From assembly GCF_900187505.1 (NCBI RefSeq), contig NZ_FYDL01000014.1:62001-126000 (forward strand): DNA of 64,000 nt. The letters are read 5' to 3'. Of this stretch, positions 1 to 9,033 are shown one piece after another. Under the pieces are notes generated by a model. It had not been told where the DNA came from. It saw nothing but the letters and a program-made list of their open reading frames with translations, and searched no databases. Every line of letters starts with the position of its first letter. The stretch's first letter is position 1. A program made the translations under genes and the position numbers. Source of the DNA: Pseudomonas sp. Irchel s3h17. Its GTDB lineage: Bacteria > Pseudomonadota > Gammaproteobacteria > Pseudomonadales > Pseudomonadaceae.

Positions 1-36
1 ACACCTGAGTTTAGGAGCGTCTAGCCCTGAATAACG

Positions 37-66
37 AAAAAGCCCCGCAATTTACGGGGCTTTTTG
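37..66 (-). terminator. Rho-independent terminator after trxA
   Basis: A GC-rich stem (agccccg / cggggct) with an AATTTA loop is flanked by an A-run on the left and a T-run on the right, so it can act in both directions. It lies just past the stop of trxA, which reads leftward. The gene further left is outside the window. Confidence 0.85.
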
Positions 67-86
67 GGTGACACTTGCAACGACGC

Positions 87-416
87 TTAGATGTTGGCGT
101 CGAGGAAGGCAGCCAGTTGCGACTTCGACAGCGCGCCGACCTTGGTGGCTTCGACGTTGCCGTTCTTGAACAGCATCAGCGTCGGGATACCACGCACGCC
201 GTGCTTGGCCGGGGTTTCCTGGTTCTCGTCGATGTTCAGCTTGGCAACGGTCAGCTTGCCTTTGTAGGTCTCAGCGATTTCGTCCAGGACCGGAGCGATC
301 ATCTTGCATGGACCGCACCACTCAGCCCAGTAGTCGACCAGTACAGCACCTTCGGCCTTGAGTACGTCAGCTTCGAAGCTAGCGTCGCTAACGTGTTTGA
401 TAAGATCGCTGCTCAT
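87..416 (-). CDS. trxA: Thioredoxin 1 (TrxA)
   Basis: Small cytoplasmic dithiol reductase that keeps protein cysteines reduced and passes electrons to ribonucleotide reductase, PAPS reductase and others; it is recycled by thioredoxin reductase. The 109-residue product has the normal thioredoxin length, the active site WCGPC near residue 35 and the conserved cis-proline in GIPTLMLF near residue 77. The ATG at 416 follows a GGAGAC ribosome site. It is transcribed away from ppx, leaving a 242-base divergent gap, and ends at a strong hairpin. Family assignment is certain. Confidence 0.97.
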   Translation of the reverse strand: MSSDLIKHVSDASFEADVLKAEGAVLVDYWAEWCGPCKMIAPVLDEIAETYKGKLTVAKLNIDENQETPAKHGVRGIPTLMLFKNGNVEATKVGALSKSQLAAFLDANI

Positions 417-658
417 GGAAGTCTCCAGGTTGTAAGCAAAAAAACGTGGCCCATCATAGCTGCCCTTCCCTCGTTCAGGAAGCCGCAGATGATTGAGCCT
501 CGCTATGGCGGCCCATGACTTTGGGTATAGCTCAAGTCAAGTGATGGCGCGCCCCCTTGCCACAGAGGTTGCCTGGATCAAGGCATTCAGCGCTGCGCGT
601 TGGCGGCGGCGGTTGATCGTGGCACGATGGGCGGGTTATCGACCGAGACCCCCAGACC

Positions 659-2161
659 ATGCCCCAATCCCAAGCCAAGAATCTGTCCCTGATCGCCGCT
701 ATCGACCTGGGCTCCAACAGCTTTCATATGGTCGTGGCCAAAGCTCACCACAATGAAATCCGGATACTCGAGCGACTTGGCGAGAAGGTTCAACTGGCTG
801 CCGGGATCGACGAAGAGCGCCAGCTCAGCGAAGAGTCCATGCAGCGCGGGCTCGACTGCCTGAAGCGCTTTGCCCAACTGATCAACGGTCTGCCCCAGGG
901 TGCCGTGCGGATCGTGGGCACCAACGCCCTGCGCGAAGCACGCAACCGTGCCGAATTCATCCGCCGGGCCGAAGAAATCCTCGGCCACCCGGTAGAAGTC
1001 ATCTCCGGCCGTGAAGAAGCACGCCTGATCTACCTGGGCGTCTCCCACACGCTCGCCGACACCCCGGGCAAGCGCCTGGTGGCCGACATTGGCGGTGGCA
1101 GCACCGAGTTCATCATCGGCCAGCGCTTTGAACCGCTGCTGCGCGAGAGCCTGCAAATGGGCTGCGTGAGCTACACCCAGCGCTATTTCAAGGACGGCAA
1201 GATCACCCCGGCCCGCTACGCCCAGGCGTACACCGCGGCACGGCTGGAGATCATGAGCATCGAACATGCCCTGCACCGCCTGACCTGGGATGAAGCCATC
1301 GGTTCCTCGGGCACTATCCGCGCCATTGGCCTGGCACTGAAAGCGGGCGGCCATGGCACCGGCGAGGTCAACGCCGAAGGGCTGGCCTGGCTCAAGCGCA
1401 AGCTGTTCAAACTCGGCGACGCCGAGAAAATCGACTTTGAAGGCATCAAGCCCGACCGTCGCGCCATCTTCCCCGCCGGCCTGGCGATTCTCGAAGCGAT
1501 TTTCGACGCGCTTGAGCTGCAACGCATGGACCACTGCGAGGGCGCCCTGCGCGAAGGCGTGCTCTACGACCTGCTGGGCCGTCATCACCATGAAGACGTC
1601 CGTGAACGCACCCTGGGCTCGCTCATGGAGCGCTACCATGCCGACCTGGAGCAAGCCGCACGCGTCGAGCGCAAGGCCCTGCATGCGTTCGACCAGGTTG
1701 CAGCGGACTGGGACCTGGACGACGGTGTCTGGCGCGAATTGCTGGGCTGGGCGGCCAAGGTCCATGAAGTCGGGCTGGACATCGCTCACTACCAGTACCA
1801 CAAGCACGGCGCCTACCTGATCGAGCACTCCGACCTCGCCGGCTTCTCCCGTGAAGACCAGCTGATGCTGGCACTGCTGGTGCGCGGCCACCGCCGCAAT
1901 ATCCCCAAGGACAAGTTCGCCGAGTTCGGCGATGACGGCATCAAGCTGATTCGCCTGTGCGTGCTCTTGCGCTTTGCGATTCTGTTTCATCACATCCGTG
2001 GCACCCAGGCGATGCCGCAGGTCACGCTGCATGCCAAGGGCGACAACCTGGATGTGCAGTTCCCGGAGCACTGGCTGGACGAAAACCAGCTGACCCAGGC
2101 CGACTTCGCACTGGAGGCCGATTGGCTGACCCGGGTGGGCGTGGTGCTGAACGTTCGCTGA
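659..2161 (+). CDS. ppx: Exopolyphosphatase (Ppx/GppA family)
   Basis: Releases phosphate from the ends of long-chain polyphosphate and so opposes Ppk. The 500-residue product opens with the ASKHA-fold phosphate loop DLGSNSFHMV (residues 16-25) and carries the second glycine-rich loop DIGGGSTEF near residue 143, as in Ppx/GppA enzymes. The C-terminal third is an HD-like helical domain (HEVGLDIAHYQYHKH). GppA-type activity on pppGpp cannot be excluded from sequence, but the adjacent ppk favours Ppx. Gene order is convergent with ppk, unlike the ppk-ppx operon of E. coli, so the two are expressed from separate promoters here. Confidence 0.93.
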   Translation: MPQSQAKNLSLIAAIDLGSNSFHMVVAKAHHNEIRILERLGEKVQLAAGIDEERQLSEESMQRGLDCLKRFAQLINGLPQGAVRIVGTNALREARNRAEFIRRAEEILGHPVEVISGREEARLIYLGVSHTLADTPGKRLVADIGGGSTEFIIGQRFEPLLRESLQMGCVSYTQRYFKDGKITPARYAQAYTAARLEIMSIEHALHRLTWDEAIGSSGTIRAIGLALKAGGHGTGEVNAEGLAWLKRKLFKLGDAEKIDFEGIKPDRRAIFPAGLAILEAIFDALELQRMDHCEGALREGVLYDLLGRHHHEDVRERTLGSLMERYHADLEQAARVERKALHAFDQVAADWDLDDGVWRELLGWAAKVHEVGLDIAHYQYHKHGAYLIEHSDLAGFSREDQLMLALLVRGHRRNIPKDKFAEFGDDGIKLIRLCVLLRFAILFHHIRGTQAMPQVTLHAKGDNLDVQFPEHWLDENQLTQADFALEADWLTRVGVVLNVR

Positions 2162-2165
2162 AAAC

Positions 2166-2200
2166 AAAAATGGCGATCCACACGGATCGCCATTTTTTTT
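2166..2200. terminator. Bidirectional terminator shared by ppx and ppk
   Basis: An inverted repeat (aatggcgatcc / ggatcgccatt) has an A-run on its left and eight Ts on its right. It sits between the convergent 3' ends of ppx and ppk and can stop transcription from both sides. Confidence 0.85.
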
Positions 2201-2216
2201 GCCCGATGCCAGCGCG

Positions 2217-4442
2217 TTAGTTGCTGACGGTCAGGATCGGACTGCCCAATCGCTCCAGCAGGGTCGCCTGGGCGCTGCGCGGGTTCTGGTTGCCGGTCGG
2301 CGTATTGCGCACGTAACGACCGTCCGACTGCAGGCTCCAGCTGTGGGTGTTATCGGTCAGATACAGCTCCAGCTCTTTCTTGACCCGCGTGATCAGCTTC
2401 TTGCCTTCCACCGGGAAACAGGTCTCGACGCGCTTGTCGAGGTTGCGCTCCATCCAGTCGGCACTGGACAGGAACATCTGCTCTTCGCCGCCATTGAGGA
2501 AGTAGAAGACCCGCGTGTGCTCCAGGAAGCGACCGATGATCGAGCGCACATGAATATTGTGCGAAACCCCGGCGATGCCTGGGCGCAGGCAGCACATGCC
2601 ACGCACCACCAGGTCGATACGCACCCCTGACTGACTGGCCTTGTACAGCGCGCGAATGATCTTCGGATCGGTCAGCGAGTTGAACTTGGCGATGATGTGC
2701 GCCGGCTTGCCCTCGACGGCGAACTGGGTTTCGCGGGCAATCATGTCGAGCATGCCCTTTTTCAGGGTAAAAGGCGCATGCAGCAGTTTTTTCATGCGCA
2801 GGGTCTTGCCCATGCCGATCAACTGGCTGAACAGCTTGCCAACGTCTTCGCACAGGGCGTCGTCGGAGGTCAGCAGGCTGTAGTCGGTGTACAGGCGGGC
2901 GTTACCGGCGTGGTAGTTGCCGGTACCCAGGTGCGCGTAACGAACAATCTCGCCGGCCTCGCGACGCAGGATCAGCATCATCTTGGCGTGGGTCTTGAAA
3001 CCGACCACACCATAGATCACCACGGCACCTGCCGCTTGCAGGCGGCTGGCCAGTTGCAGGTTGGACTCTTCGTCGAACCGGGCGCGCAATTCGATCACCG
3101 CGGTGACTTCCTTGCCGTTACGCGCCGCGTCGACCAGTGCATCGACGATCTCCGAGTTCGCGCCGCTGCGGTACAGGGTCTGACGGACCGCCAGCACATG
3201 GGGGTCTTTCGCGGCCTGGCGCAGCAGGTCGACCACCGGCGTGAACGACTCGAACGGGTGCAGCAGCAAGATGTCCTGCTTGCTGACCACGCTGAAAACG
3301 TTCTCGCTGTTTTGCAGCAGTTTCGGGATCTGCGGGGTAAACGGCGTGTATTGCAGCTCCGGATGGCTATCCAGCCCGGTGATGCTGAACAGGCGCGTCA
3401 GGTTGACCGGGCCATTGACCTGATACAACTCGGTCTCGCTCAGGTTGAACTGCTTGAGCAGGTAGTCGGACAGGTGTTTCGGGCAGGTGTCGGCCACTTC
3501 CAGGCGCACCGCGTCCCCGTAGCGACGGGAGAACAGTTCGCCGCGCAGGGCGCGCGCCAGGTCTTCGACGTCTTCGGTGTCCACCGCCAGGTCGGCGTTC
3601 CGGGTCAGGCGGAACTGGTAGCAGCCCTTGACCTTCATGCCCTGGAACAGGTCATCGGCGTGCGCGTGGATCATCGACGACAGGAACACATAGTTGTCGC
3701 CCGTGCCGCCGACTTCTTCCGGCACCTTGATGACACGTGGCAGCAGCCGTGGCGCCGGGATGATCGCCAGGCCGGAATCGCGACCGAAGGCATCGATACC
3801 TTCAAGCTCGACGATGAAGTTCAGGCTTTTGTTCACCAGCAACGGGAACGGGTGCGTCGGGTCGAGGCCGATCGGGGTAATGATCGGGGCAATCTCGTCG
3901 CGGAAGTAGCGGCGCACCCAGGTCTTGATCTTGGTGGTCCAATGGCGCCGACGAATGAAGCGCACCTGATGCTTTTCCAGCTCCGGCAACAGGATGTCGT
4001 TGAGGATCGCGTACTGGCGATCAACCTGGCCATGCACCAGGTCGCTGATGCGTGCCAGTGCCTGATGCGGTTGCAGGCCATCGGCACCCGCCTGTTCACG
4101 GGCGAAGGTGATCTGTTTTTTCAGCCCGGCCACACGAATCTCGAAGAACTCGTCCAGGTTGCTGGAGAAGATCAACAGGAACTTCAGCCGCTCCAGCAAT
4201 GGATAGGACTCGTCCAGCGCCTGTTCCAGCACGCGGATGTTGAACTGCAGTTGCGACAGCTCGCGATGGATGTACAGGCTGCTGTCATCCAGACCGGGAA
4301 CAGCGATCGCCGGTACCACGGGCGCCACGTCGACCACCACCGCAGGCGGAGCAGGCTCCAGCTCCAGCGGGGGTTCGACGACTGGCTCGACCACGGGTTG
4401 AGCTTCTTTTACGGCAACTTCAGTGAGGCCTTCGGTATTCAT
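2217..4442 (-). CDS. ppk: Polyphosphate kinase 1
   Basis: Reversibly polymerises the gamma phosphate of ATP into inorganic polyphosphate at the membrane. The product has 741 residues with the Ppk1 order: N domain (from about residue 55, SLYIHRELSQLQFNIRVLEQ), head domain, then two phospholipase D-like C domains. HLGTGNYHAGNARLYTDYS contains the expected autophosphorylated histidine, and RSIIGRFLEHTRVFYF is the second conserved block. The first 50 or so residues are a low-complexity Glu/Pro/Val stretch absent from minimal Ppk1 proteins. The start has an AGGAAC ribosome site. It begins 18 bases after hemB, so hemB-ppk are probably co-transcribed. Confidence 0.96.
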   Translation of the reverse strand: MNTEGLTEVAVKEAQPVVEPVVEPPLELEPAPPAVVVDVAPVVPAIAVPGLDDSSLYIHRELSQLQFNIRVLEQALDESYPLLERLKFLLIFSSNLDEFFEIRVAGLKKQITFAREQAGADGLQPHQALARISDLVHGQVDRQYAILNDILLPELEKHQVRFIRRRHWTTKIKTWVRRYFRDEIAPIITPIGLDPTHPFPLLVNKSLNFIVELEGIDAFGRDSGLAIIPAPRLLPRVIKVPEEVGGTGDNYVFLSSMIHAHADDLFQGMKVKGCYQFRLTRNADLAVDTEDVEDLARALRGELFSRRYGDAVRLEVADTCPKHLSDYLLKQFNLSETELYQVNGPVNLTRLFSITGLDSHPELQYTPFTPQIPKLLQNSENVFSVVSKQDILLLHPFESFTPVVDLLRQAAKDPHVLAVRQTLYRSGANSEIVDALVDAARNGKEVTAVIELRARFDEESNLQLASRLQAAGAVVIYGVVGFKTHAKMMLILRREAGEIVRYAHLGTGNYHAGNARLYTDYSLLTSDDALCEDVGKLFSQLIGMGKTLRMKKLLHAPFTLKKGMLDMIARETQFAVEGKPAHIIAKFNSLTDPKIIRALYKASQSGVRIDLVVRGMCCLRPGIAGVSHNIHVRSIIGRFLEHTRVFYFLNGGEEQMFLSSADWMERNLDKRVETCFPVEGKKLITRVKKELELYLTDNTHSWSLQSDGRYVRNTPTGNQNPRSAQATLLERLGSPILTVSN

Positions 4443-4460
4443 CGAGTGTTCCTGGGAGGG

Positions 4461-5474
4461 CTATTTTTGCTCTCGTAACAATTGGGCGGCACGTACGGCA
4501 AAGTAAGTGAGGATGCCATCAGCACCGGCACGTTTAAAAGCGGTCAGGGACTCAAGAATAACCCCTTCGCTCAACCAGCCATTCTGGATTGCCGCCATGT
4601 GCATGGCGTATTCACCGCTGACCTGATAGACAAAGGTCGGCACTTTGAATTCTTCTTTGACCCGGTAAAGAATGTCCAGGTATGGCATGCCAGGCTTGAC
4701 CATGACCATATCCGCACCTTCTGACAAGTCGCTAGCCACTTCGTGCAACGCTTCGTTGCCGTTGGCCGGGTCCATTTGATAGGACGCCTTGTTCGCCTTG
4801 CCCAGGTTCAGCGCCGAACCGACGGCATCGCGGAACGGGCCGTAGTAGGCACTGGCGTACTTGGCCGAGTAGGCCATGATTCGCACGTTGACATGACCTG
4901 CCAGCTCCAGCGCTTCACGGATGGCCTGGATGCGGCCGTCCATCATGTCCGACGGGGCGACCACCTGGGCACCGGCAGCGGCATGGGACAGGGCTTGCTT
5001 GACCAGTGCATCGACGGTGATGTCGTTCTGCACGTAGCCTTCTTCATCCAGAATACCGTCCTGGCCGTGAGTGGTGAACGGATCCAGCGCAACGTCGGTG
5101 ATCACCCCCAGCTCCGGGAAACGTGCACGCAGGGCACGCGTGGCGCGCTGGGCGATGCCGTCCGGGTTCCAGGCTTGCGCCGCGTCGAGGGACTTGAGTT
5201 CGGTCGGCGTCACCGGAAACAGGGCGACGGCCGGAATACCCAGCTCGACCCAACCGGCCGCCTCTTCCAGCAACAGGTCGATGGTCAGGCGCTCGACGCC
5301 AGGCATCGAGGCCACCGCTTCGCGACGGTTCTCACCGTCCAGCACAAATACCGGCAGAATCAGGTCATTGGTGCTCAGCACGTTTTCACGTACCAGACGA
5401 CGCGAAAACTCGTCACGACGATTGCGACGCAGGCGGGTTGCAGGAAACAAACGGTTGGCGGGGGTAAAGCTCAC
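4461..5474 (-). CDS. hemB: Delta-aminolevulinic acid dehydratase (porphobilinogen synthase)
   Basis: Condenses two 5-aminolevulinate molecules into porphobilinogen in tetrapyrrole synthesis. The 337-residue form starts at a GTG (5474) preceded by CAGGAG; an upstream in-frame extension of 36 codons has no such support. The two active-site lysines are visible in AYSAKYASAYYGPF and MVKPGMPYLD. The metal loop reads DVALDPFTTHGQDG, with aspartates where zinc enzymes have cysteines, which marks the magnesium-dependent class known from P. aeruginosa. It is followed closely by ppk, an apparent operon. The rest of the haem pathway genes seen here lie at 18-22 kb. Confidence 0.96.
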   Translation of the reverse strand: MSFTPANRLFPATRLRRNRRDEFSRRLVRENVLSTNDLILPVFVLDGENRREAVASMPGVERLTIDLLLEEAAGWVELGIPAVALFPVTPTELKSLDAAQAWNPDGIAQRATRALRARFPELGVITDVALDPFTTHGQDGILDEEGYVQNDITVDALVKQALSHAAAGAQVVAPSDMMDGRIQAIREALELAGHVNVRIMAYSAKYASAYYGPFRDAVGSALNLGKANKASYQMDPANGNEALHEVASDLSEGADMVMVKPGMPYLDILYRVKEEFKVPTFVYQVSGEYAMHMAAIQNGWLSEGVILESLTAFKRAGADGILTYFAVRAAQLLREQK

Positions 5475-5681
5475 GACAGACTCCTGAGCCCGCATTGGCA
5501 GGCGAGCGTGACAGTTATAAGCATCCATTATGACCAACAGATTACAGTTATGTGCACCCCCGTGACCGGTAGTCGCATCCATTGTCCTTGTAGGAAATGT
5601 TCACGTCGAGACACATTTGGATACTTTCCTCCATGGGCCTGAAGGGTTAGGCTGCGCGTTCATTTCGCCAGCACCCAGACA

Positions 5682-6314
5682 ATGCTCCAACAATTCCTGA
5701 ATGATTTTGGCTACTTTGCCCTCTTTCTCGGCACGTTCTTCGAAGGCGAAACCATTCTGGTGCTCGCCGGCTTCCTTGCGTTCCGTGGATACATGGACAT
5801 CAACATCGTGGTGGTCGTGGCCTTCCTCGGCAGCTATGCCGGCGATCAACTGTGGTACTTCCTGGGGCGCAAGCACGGCCGCAAACTGCTGGCACGCAAA
5901 CCGCGCTGGCAATTGATGGGCGACCGGGCGCTGGAGCACATTCGCAAGCATCCGGACATCTGGGTACTGAGTTTTCGCTTCGTCTACGGTTTGCGCACGG
6001 TCATGCCCGTGGCCATTGGCCTTTCGGGTTATCCGCCAGGCCGCTACCTGCTGCTCAACGGTATCGGTGCCGCCATCTGGGCCACCGCGCTGGCGGCGGC
6101 CGCCTATCACTTCGGTGCAGTGCTCGAGGGCATGCTGGGCAGCGTCAAGAAGTACGAGCTGTGGGTACTGGGCGCGTTGCTGGTGCTGGGCCTCATCCTG
6201 TGGCTGCGCCGGCGCTTCAAGAATGCTCGCCTGGCCAAGAAGATTTATGCCGACGAACAAGCCTTGAAGGCCGAAAAGGCCAAGGCTGGCGAACCTACGA
6301 CGCCAGCCGAGTGA
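5682..6314 (+). CDS. DedA family integral membrane protein
   Basis: The 210-residue product has the DedA (SNARE-associated) fold: hydrophobic N-terminus, FFEGETILVLAGFLAFRGY, a GDQLWYFLGRKHGR segment and the FRFVYGLRTVMPVAIGLSG region. These are the conserved acidic and arginine positions linked to undecaprenyl-phosphate or phospholipid flipping and membrane-potential phenotypes in this family. About five membrane segments are followed by a basic cytoplasmic tail. The ribosome site is weak. The last 20 bases overlap the 3' end of the convergent desaturase-like gene. The exact substrate is unknown. Confidence 0.9.
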   Translation: MLQQFLNDFGYFALFLGTFFEGETILVLAGFLAFRGYMDINIVVVVAFLGSYAGDQLWYFLGRKHGRKLLARKPRWQLMGDRALEHIRKHPDIWVLSFRFVYGLRTVMPVAIGLSGYPPGRYLLLNGIGAAIWATALAAAAYHFGAVLEGMLGSVKKYELWVLGALLVLGLILWLRRRFKNARLAKKIYADEQALKAEKAKAGEPTTPAE

Positions 6315-7530
6315 TGCGGCTTGCGCAGCAGTAGAGGCCGATCCCGCTGAGCACGCTGTAACCGAGCAGGCCAACCCAGCCTGCCGTGCTGGCCGGCCAT
6401 AGCCCGACCAGCGATGCCAGCCCCGCCAGCGGCAGGTTCGACGCCAGCCGCAACACCTCCAGCCTGAACGCTTGCGGGCGATTCTCCAGCATCGCCCCCA
6501 GCACAAACAGACCCCATGCCACCGCTCCCCAGCCCACTGCCAGGGCGGCCGTTGGCAGCTCGTGCTCCAGGCCCATCAGGTAACTGCCCAGCGCGATGTA
6601 CAGGCAAAACTGCACCGCGACATACCCTTGCAGACGGCCGTCCAGCAGCACTTCGAATTTGCGGAACCGGCTCAGGTCCGGCTTGTTCATCGGGTACTTC
6701 GCCGCCACGTCCGCCGGGCGCCAACCGGTGCGCATGAACCAGATCCGCAGCTTGTCCCAGCCGCTCTGTGCGCGGCATGCATCCGTCCACAGTTGCACAT
6801 AGAACTGCACATTCGCCCATAACGGGTTCCAGCTCGCCAGCGGCGTGGTCACGCCGAAAATCACCGGTTCGTTGTCGTCCTCTTCCTGAAACGTACCGAA
6901 CAACCGGTCCCAGATAATGAACACCCCACCGTAGTTGCGATCCATATAGAGAGCATTCTGCGCATGGTGGGCGCGATGATTGGACGGCGTCACGAAGCAC
7001 CATTCGAGCCAGCCCAGCTTGGGAATATGCTTGGTGTGAACCCAGAACTGATAGAGCAGGTTCAGCGCCGCGACGCTGACGAACACCAGCAGCGGCACGC
7101 CGAGCACGGCCATCGGCAGGTAGAAAATCCAGCCCAGCAGGAAGCCGGTACTGGTCTGGCGCAGCGCGGTGGAGAGGTTGTAGTCCTCGCTTTGATGGTG
7201 CACCGAGTGCGCCGCCCACAGGATGTTGCGTTCATGTCCCATGCGGTGCAGCCAGTAATAGCAAAAATCATAGAGCACAAAGGCAAGCACCCACACCCAC
7301 AGGCGCTCGGCCGGCAGCTCGAACAGCGCCAGGTGCTTGAGGGCAAATGCGTACGTCACCAGCCCGACGCCCTTGGTCAGCAGCCCCGTGGTGGTCGACA
7401 ACACACCCGTACTGAGGCTGTTGATAGCGTCTGCCACCCGGTAATTGCTCACCCCGCGCCAGCGGTCCGCCAACAACTCGATGGCGATCAGCAGAAAGAA
7501 AAACGGCACGGCATACAAAACGAAATTCAT
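6295..7530 (-). CDS. Sterol desaturase / fatty-acid hydroxylase superfamily protein
   Basis: Membrane di-iron oxygenase of about 411 residues. The three histidine clusters of the superfamily are present: HRMGH, HSVHH and NHRAHH, set between hydrophobic segments (for example the N-terminal FVLYAVPFFFLLIAIELLA). These enzymes hydroxylate or desaturate lipids, but sequence alone does not give the substrate; bacteria of this type lack sterols. I chose the ATG at 7530 over an upstream TTG. A C-terminal hydrophobic region of about 130 residues follows the catalytic part. The 3' end overlaps dedA by 20 bases. Confidence 0.87.
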   Translation of the reverse strand: MNFVLYAVPFFFLLIAIELLADRWRGVSNYRVADAINSLSTGVLSTTTGLLTKGVGLVTYAFALKHLALFELPAERLWVWVLAFVLYDFCYYWLHRMGHERNILWAAHSVHHQSEDYNLSTALRQTSTGFLLGWIFYLPMAVLGVPLLVFVSVAALNLLYQFWVHTKHIPKLGWLEWCFVTPSNHRAHHAQNALYMDRNYGGVFIIWDRLFGTFQEEDDNEPVIFGVTTPLASWNPLWANVQFYVQLWTDACRAQSGWDKLRIWFMRTGWRPADVAAKYPMNKPDLSRFRKFEVLLDGRLQGYVAVQFCLYIALGSYLMGLEHELPTAALAVGWGAVAWGLFVLGAMLENRPQAFRLEVLRLASNLPLAGLASLVGLWPASTAGWVGLLGYSVLSGIGLYCCASRITRLAS

Positions 7531-7645
7531 GACCCGGCCCACGTGCAATGGATTGTCAAAAGATTAGGCGCAACCGCCAGACTCCCCTATGGCAACGCGT
7601 GACAAATTAGTGGACATTTAACGCCATGTATCTGGAGAAGAACCC

Positions 7646-8314
7646 ATGAGCAAAAAAGTTGCAGTGATACTTTCCGGCTGTGGCGTCTATGACGGCGCCG
7701 AGATCCATGAAAGCGTGATTACCCTGCTGCGCCTCGGCCAGCGTGGCGCTCAGGTCCAGTGCTTTGCCCCTGACATCGCGCAAATGCATGTGGTCAACCA
7801 CCTGACGGGCGAAGAAATGCCCGAGTCGCGCAACGTGCTGGTGGAGTCGGCGCGCATTGCCCGGGGGAACATCAAGGACATCCGCGAAGCGAACGTCGAA
7901 GACTTCGACGCCCTGATCGTGCCTGGTGGTTTTGGCGCCGCCAAGAACCTGTCCAACTTTGCCGTCGAAGGCGCCGCCTGCACCATGCAACCGGACGTTC
8001 TGGCCCTGACGGAAGCTTTTGCCGAAGCAGGCAAGCCAGTCGGCCTGATCTGCATCTCGCCAGCCCTGGCCGCGAAGATCTATGGCCCGGGCGTGATCTG
8101 CACCATCGGCAACGACGCCGACACTGCCGCTGCCTTGGACAAGATGGGCGCCATCCACGCGGACTGTGCCGTGACCGAGATTGTTGAGGACAAGGCGCGC
8201 AAACTGGTCAGCACCCCCGCCTACATGCTGGCGCAGTCGATCAGTGAAGCGGCTTCGGGAATCAACAAGCTGGTTGACCGGGTGCTGGAGCTGACCCACG
8301 AAAACGATGCGTGA
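7646..8314 (+). CDS. elbB: Isoprenoid biosynthesis glyoxalase ElbB
   Basis: DJ-1/PfpI-superfamily protein of 222 residues. MSKKVAVILSGCGVYDGAEI at the N-terminus is characteristic of ElbB, and GLICISPALAAKI holds the cysteine at the nucleophile elbow. E. coli ElbB has weak glyoxalase activity and a reported link to isoprenoid synthesis; the physiological role is uncertain. The start is supported by TGGAGAAG eight bases upstream. The gene stands alone, divergent from the desaturase-like gene. Confidence 0.9.
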   Translation: MSKKVAVILSGCGVYDGAEIHESVITLLRLGQRGAQVQCFAPDIAQMHVVNHLTGEEMPESRNVLVESARIARGNIKDIREANVEDFDALIVPGGFGAAKNLSNFAVEGAACTMQPDVLALTEAFAEAGKPVGLICISPALAAKIYGPGVICTIGNDADTAAALDKMGAIHADCAVTEIVEDKARKLVSTPAYMLAQSISEAASGINKLVDRVLELTHENDA

Positions 8315-8408
8315 CCTTGGCTGACATGTCTTGATCGTTCCCCACACTCGGTGCGGGAGTGATCAAGTAGCACAGGACCGGGGGCCTTGGGGTCGCTCCG
8401 CAACCCAG

Positions 8409-8432
8409 CGCGAGCAAGCACCCTCGCCACAG
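8409..8432 (+). repeat. Solitary REP-like element
   Basis: The bases gcgcgagcaagcaccctcgccac resemble one half of the REPIN at 35531-35660, with a degenerate centre. It lies in the 131-base gap between elbB and the DUF188 gene. A second degenerate pair may lie at 8941-8996. Confidence 0.4.
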
Positions 8433-8445
8433 GAAGGTGTGTATC

Positions 8446-8901
8446 TCAGGGCTTGCGGGACAACCGCGTCAATATCCGGTCCAGCGCATTGGCGAACGCC
8501 TGCTTGTCACGTTCGCCAAACGGCGCAGGGCCGCCGCCCGCCTGGCCCTGCTCACGCAAATCGGTGAACAGGTTACGCACCGCCAGGCGATCGCCCATGT
8601 TCTGTGTGTCGAACTCCTTGCCCCGAGGGTCCAGCGCCGCGACCCCCTTCTTCACCAGACGGTCGGCCAGCGGCACATCGCTGCAGATCACCAGTTCACC
8701 CGGTACCGCATGCTCCACCAGGTAATCGTCGGCCGCATCCGGACCGCTGGGCACCACGATCAGCTTCACCAGGGCCAGGCCCGGCTTGATCTGTGGTTGA
8801 CCGGCCACCAGCACCACCTCGAACTGACGCTTGAGGGCGAACTTCACCACCAGGTCCTTCGCGGCCCTCGGACAGGCGTCGGCATCGATCCATACGCGCA
8901 T
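8446..8901 (-). CDS. YaiI/YqxD family protein (DUF188)
   Basis: A 151-residue cytoplasmic protein of the UPF0178 family. MRVWIDADACPRAAKDL at the start and the CSDVPLADRLVKKG segment are family signatures and resemble PIN-like nuclease folds, with several conserved aspartates. No reaction has been firmly established for the family. The start follows GAGGA. Its neighbours give no functional clue, as the gene is bounded by gaps of more than 130 bases on both sides. Confidence 0.88.
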   Translation of the reverse strand: MRVWIDADACPRAAKDLVVKFALKRQFEVVLVAGQPQIKPGLALVKLIVVPSGPDAADDYLVEHAVPGELVICSDVPLADRLVKKGVAALDPRGKEFDTQNMGDRLAVRNLFTDLREQGQAGGGPAPFGERDKQAFANALDRILTRLSRKP

Positions 8902-9033
8902 TACGTTTTTCCTCTTTTAGAAGCCTCGTCGGATCGCCGCCCGGAGCGAACCCGCCCCCACAGGTTTGGCGTCAACCTTATGGGAGTGGGTCGGGTGGCG
9001 CCGCGCGTCCGTAAATAAGCGCAGCGAACAGGG

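Noticed and set aside
587..2167. Long minus-strand frame antisense to ppx
   Set aside because: A shadow of the GC-rich ppx codons; no ribosome site, no family features, and ppx is unmistakable.
2697..4478. 593-codon plus-strand frame across ppk
   Set aside because: Antisense to ppk, rich in Gln/His/Arg as expected from reversed Pseudomonas codons; no protein features.
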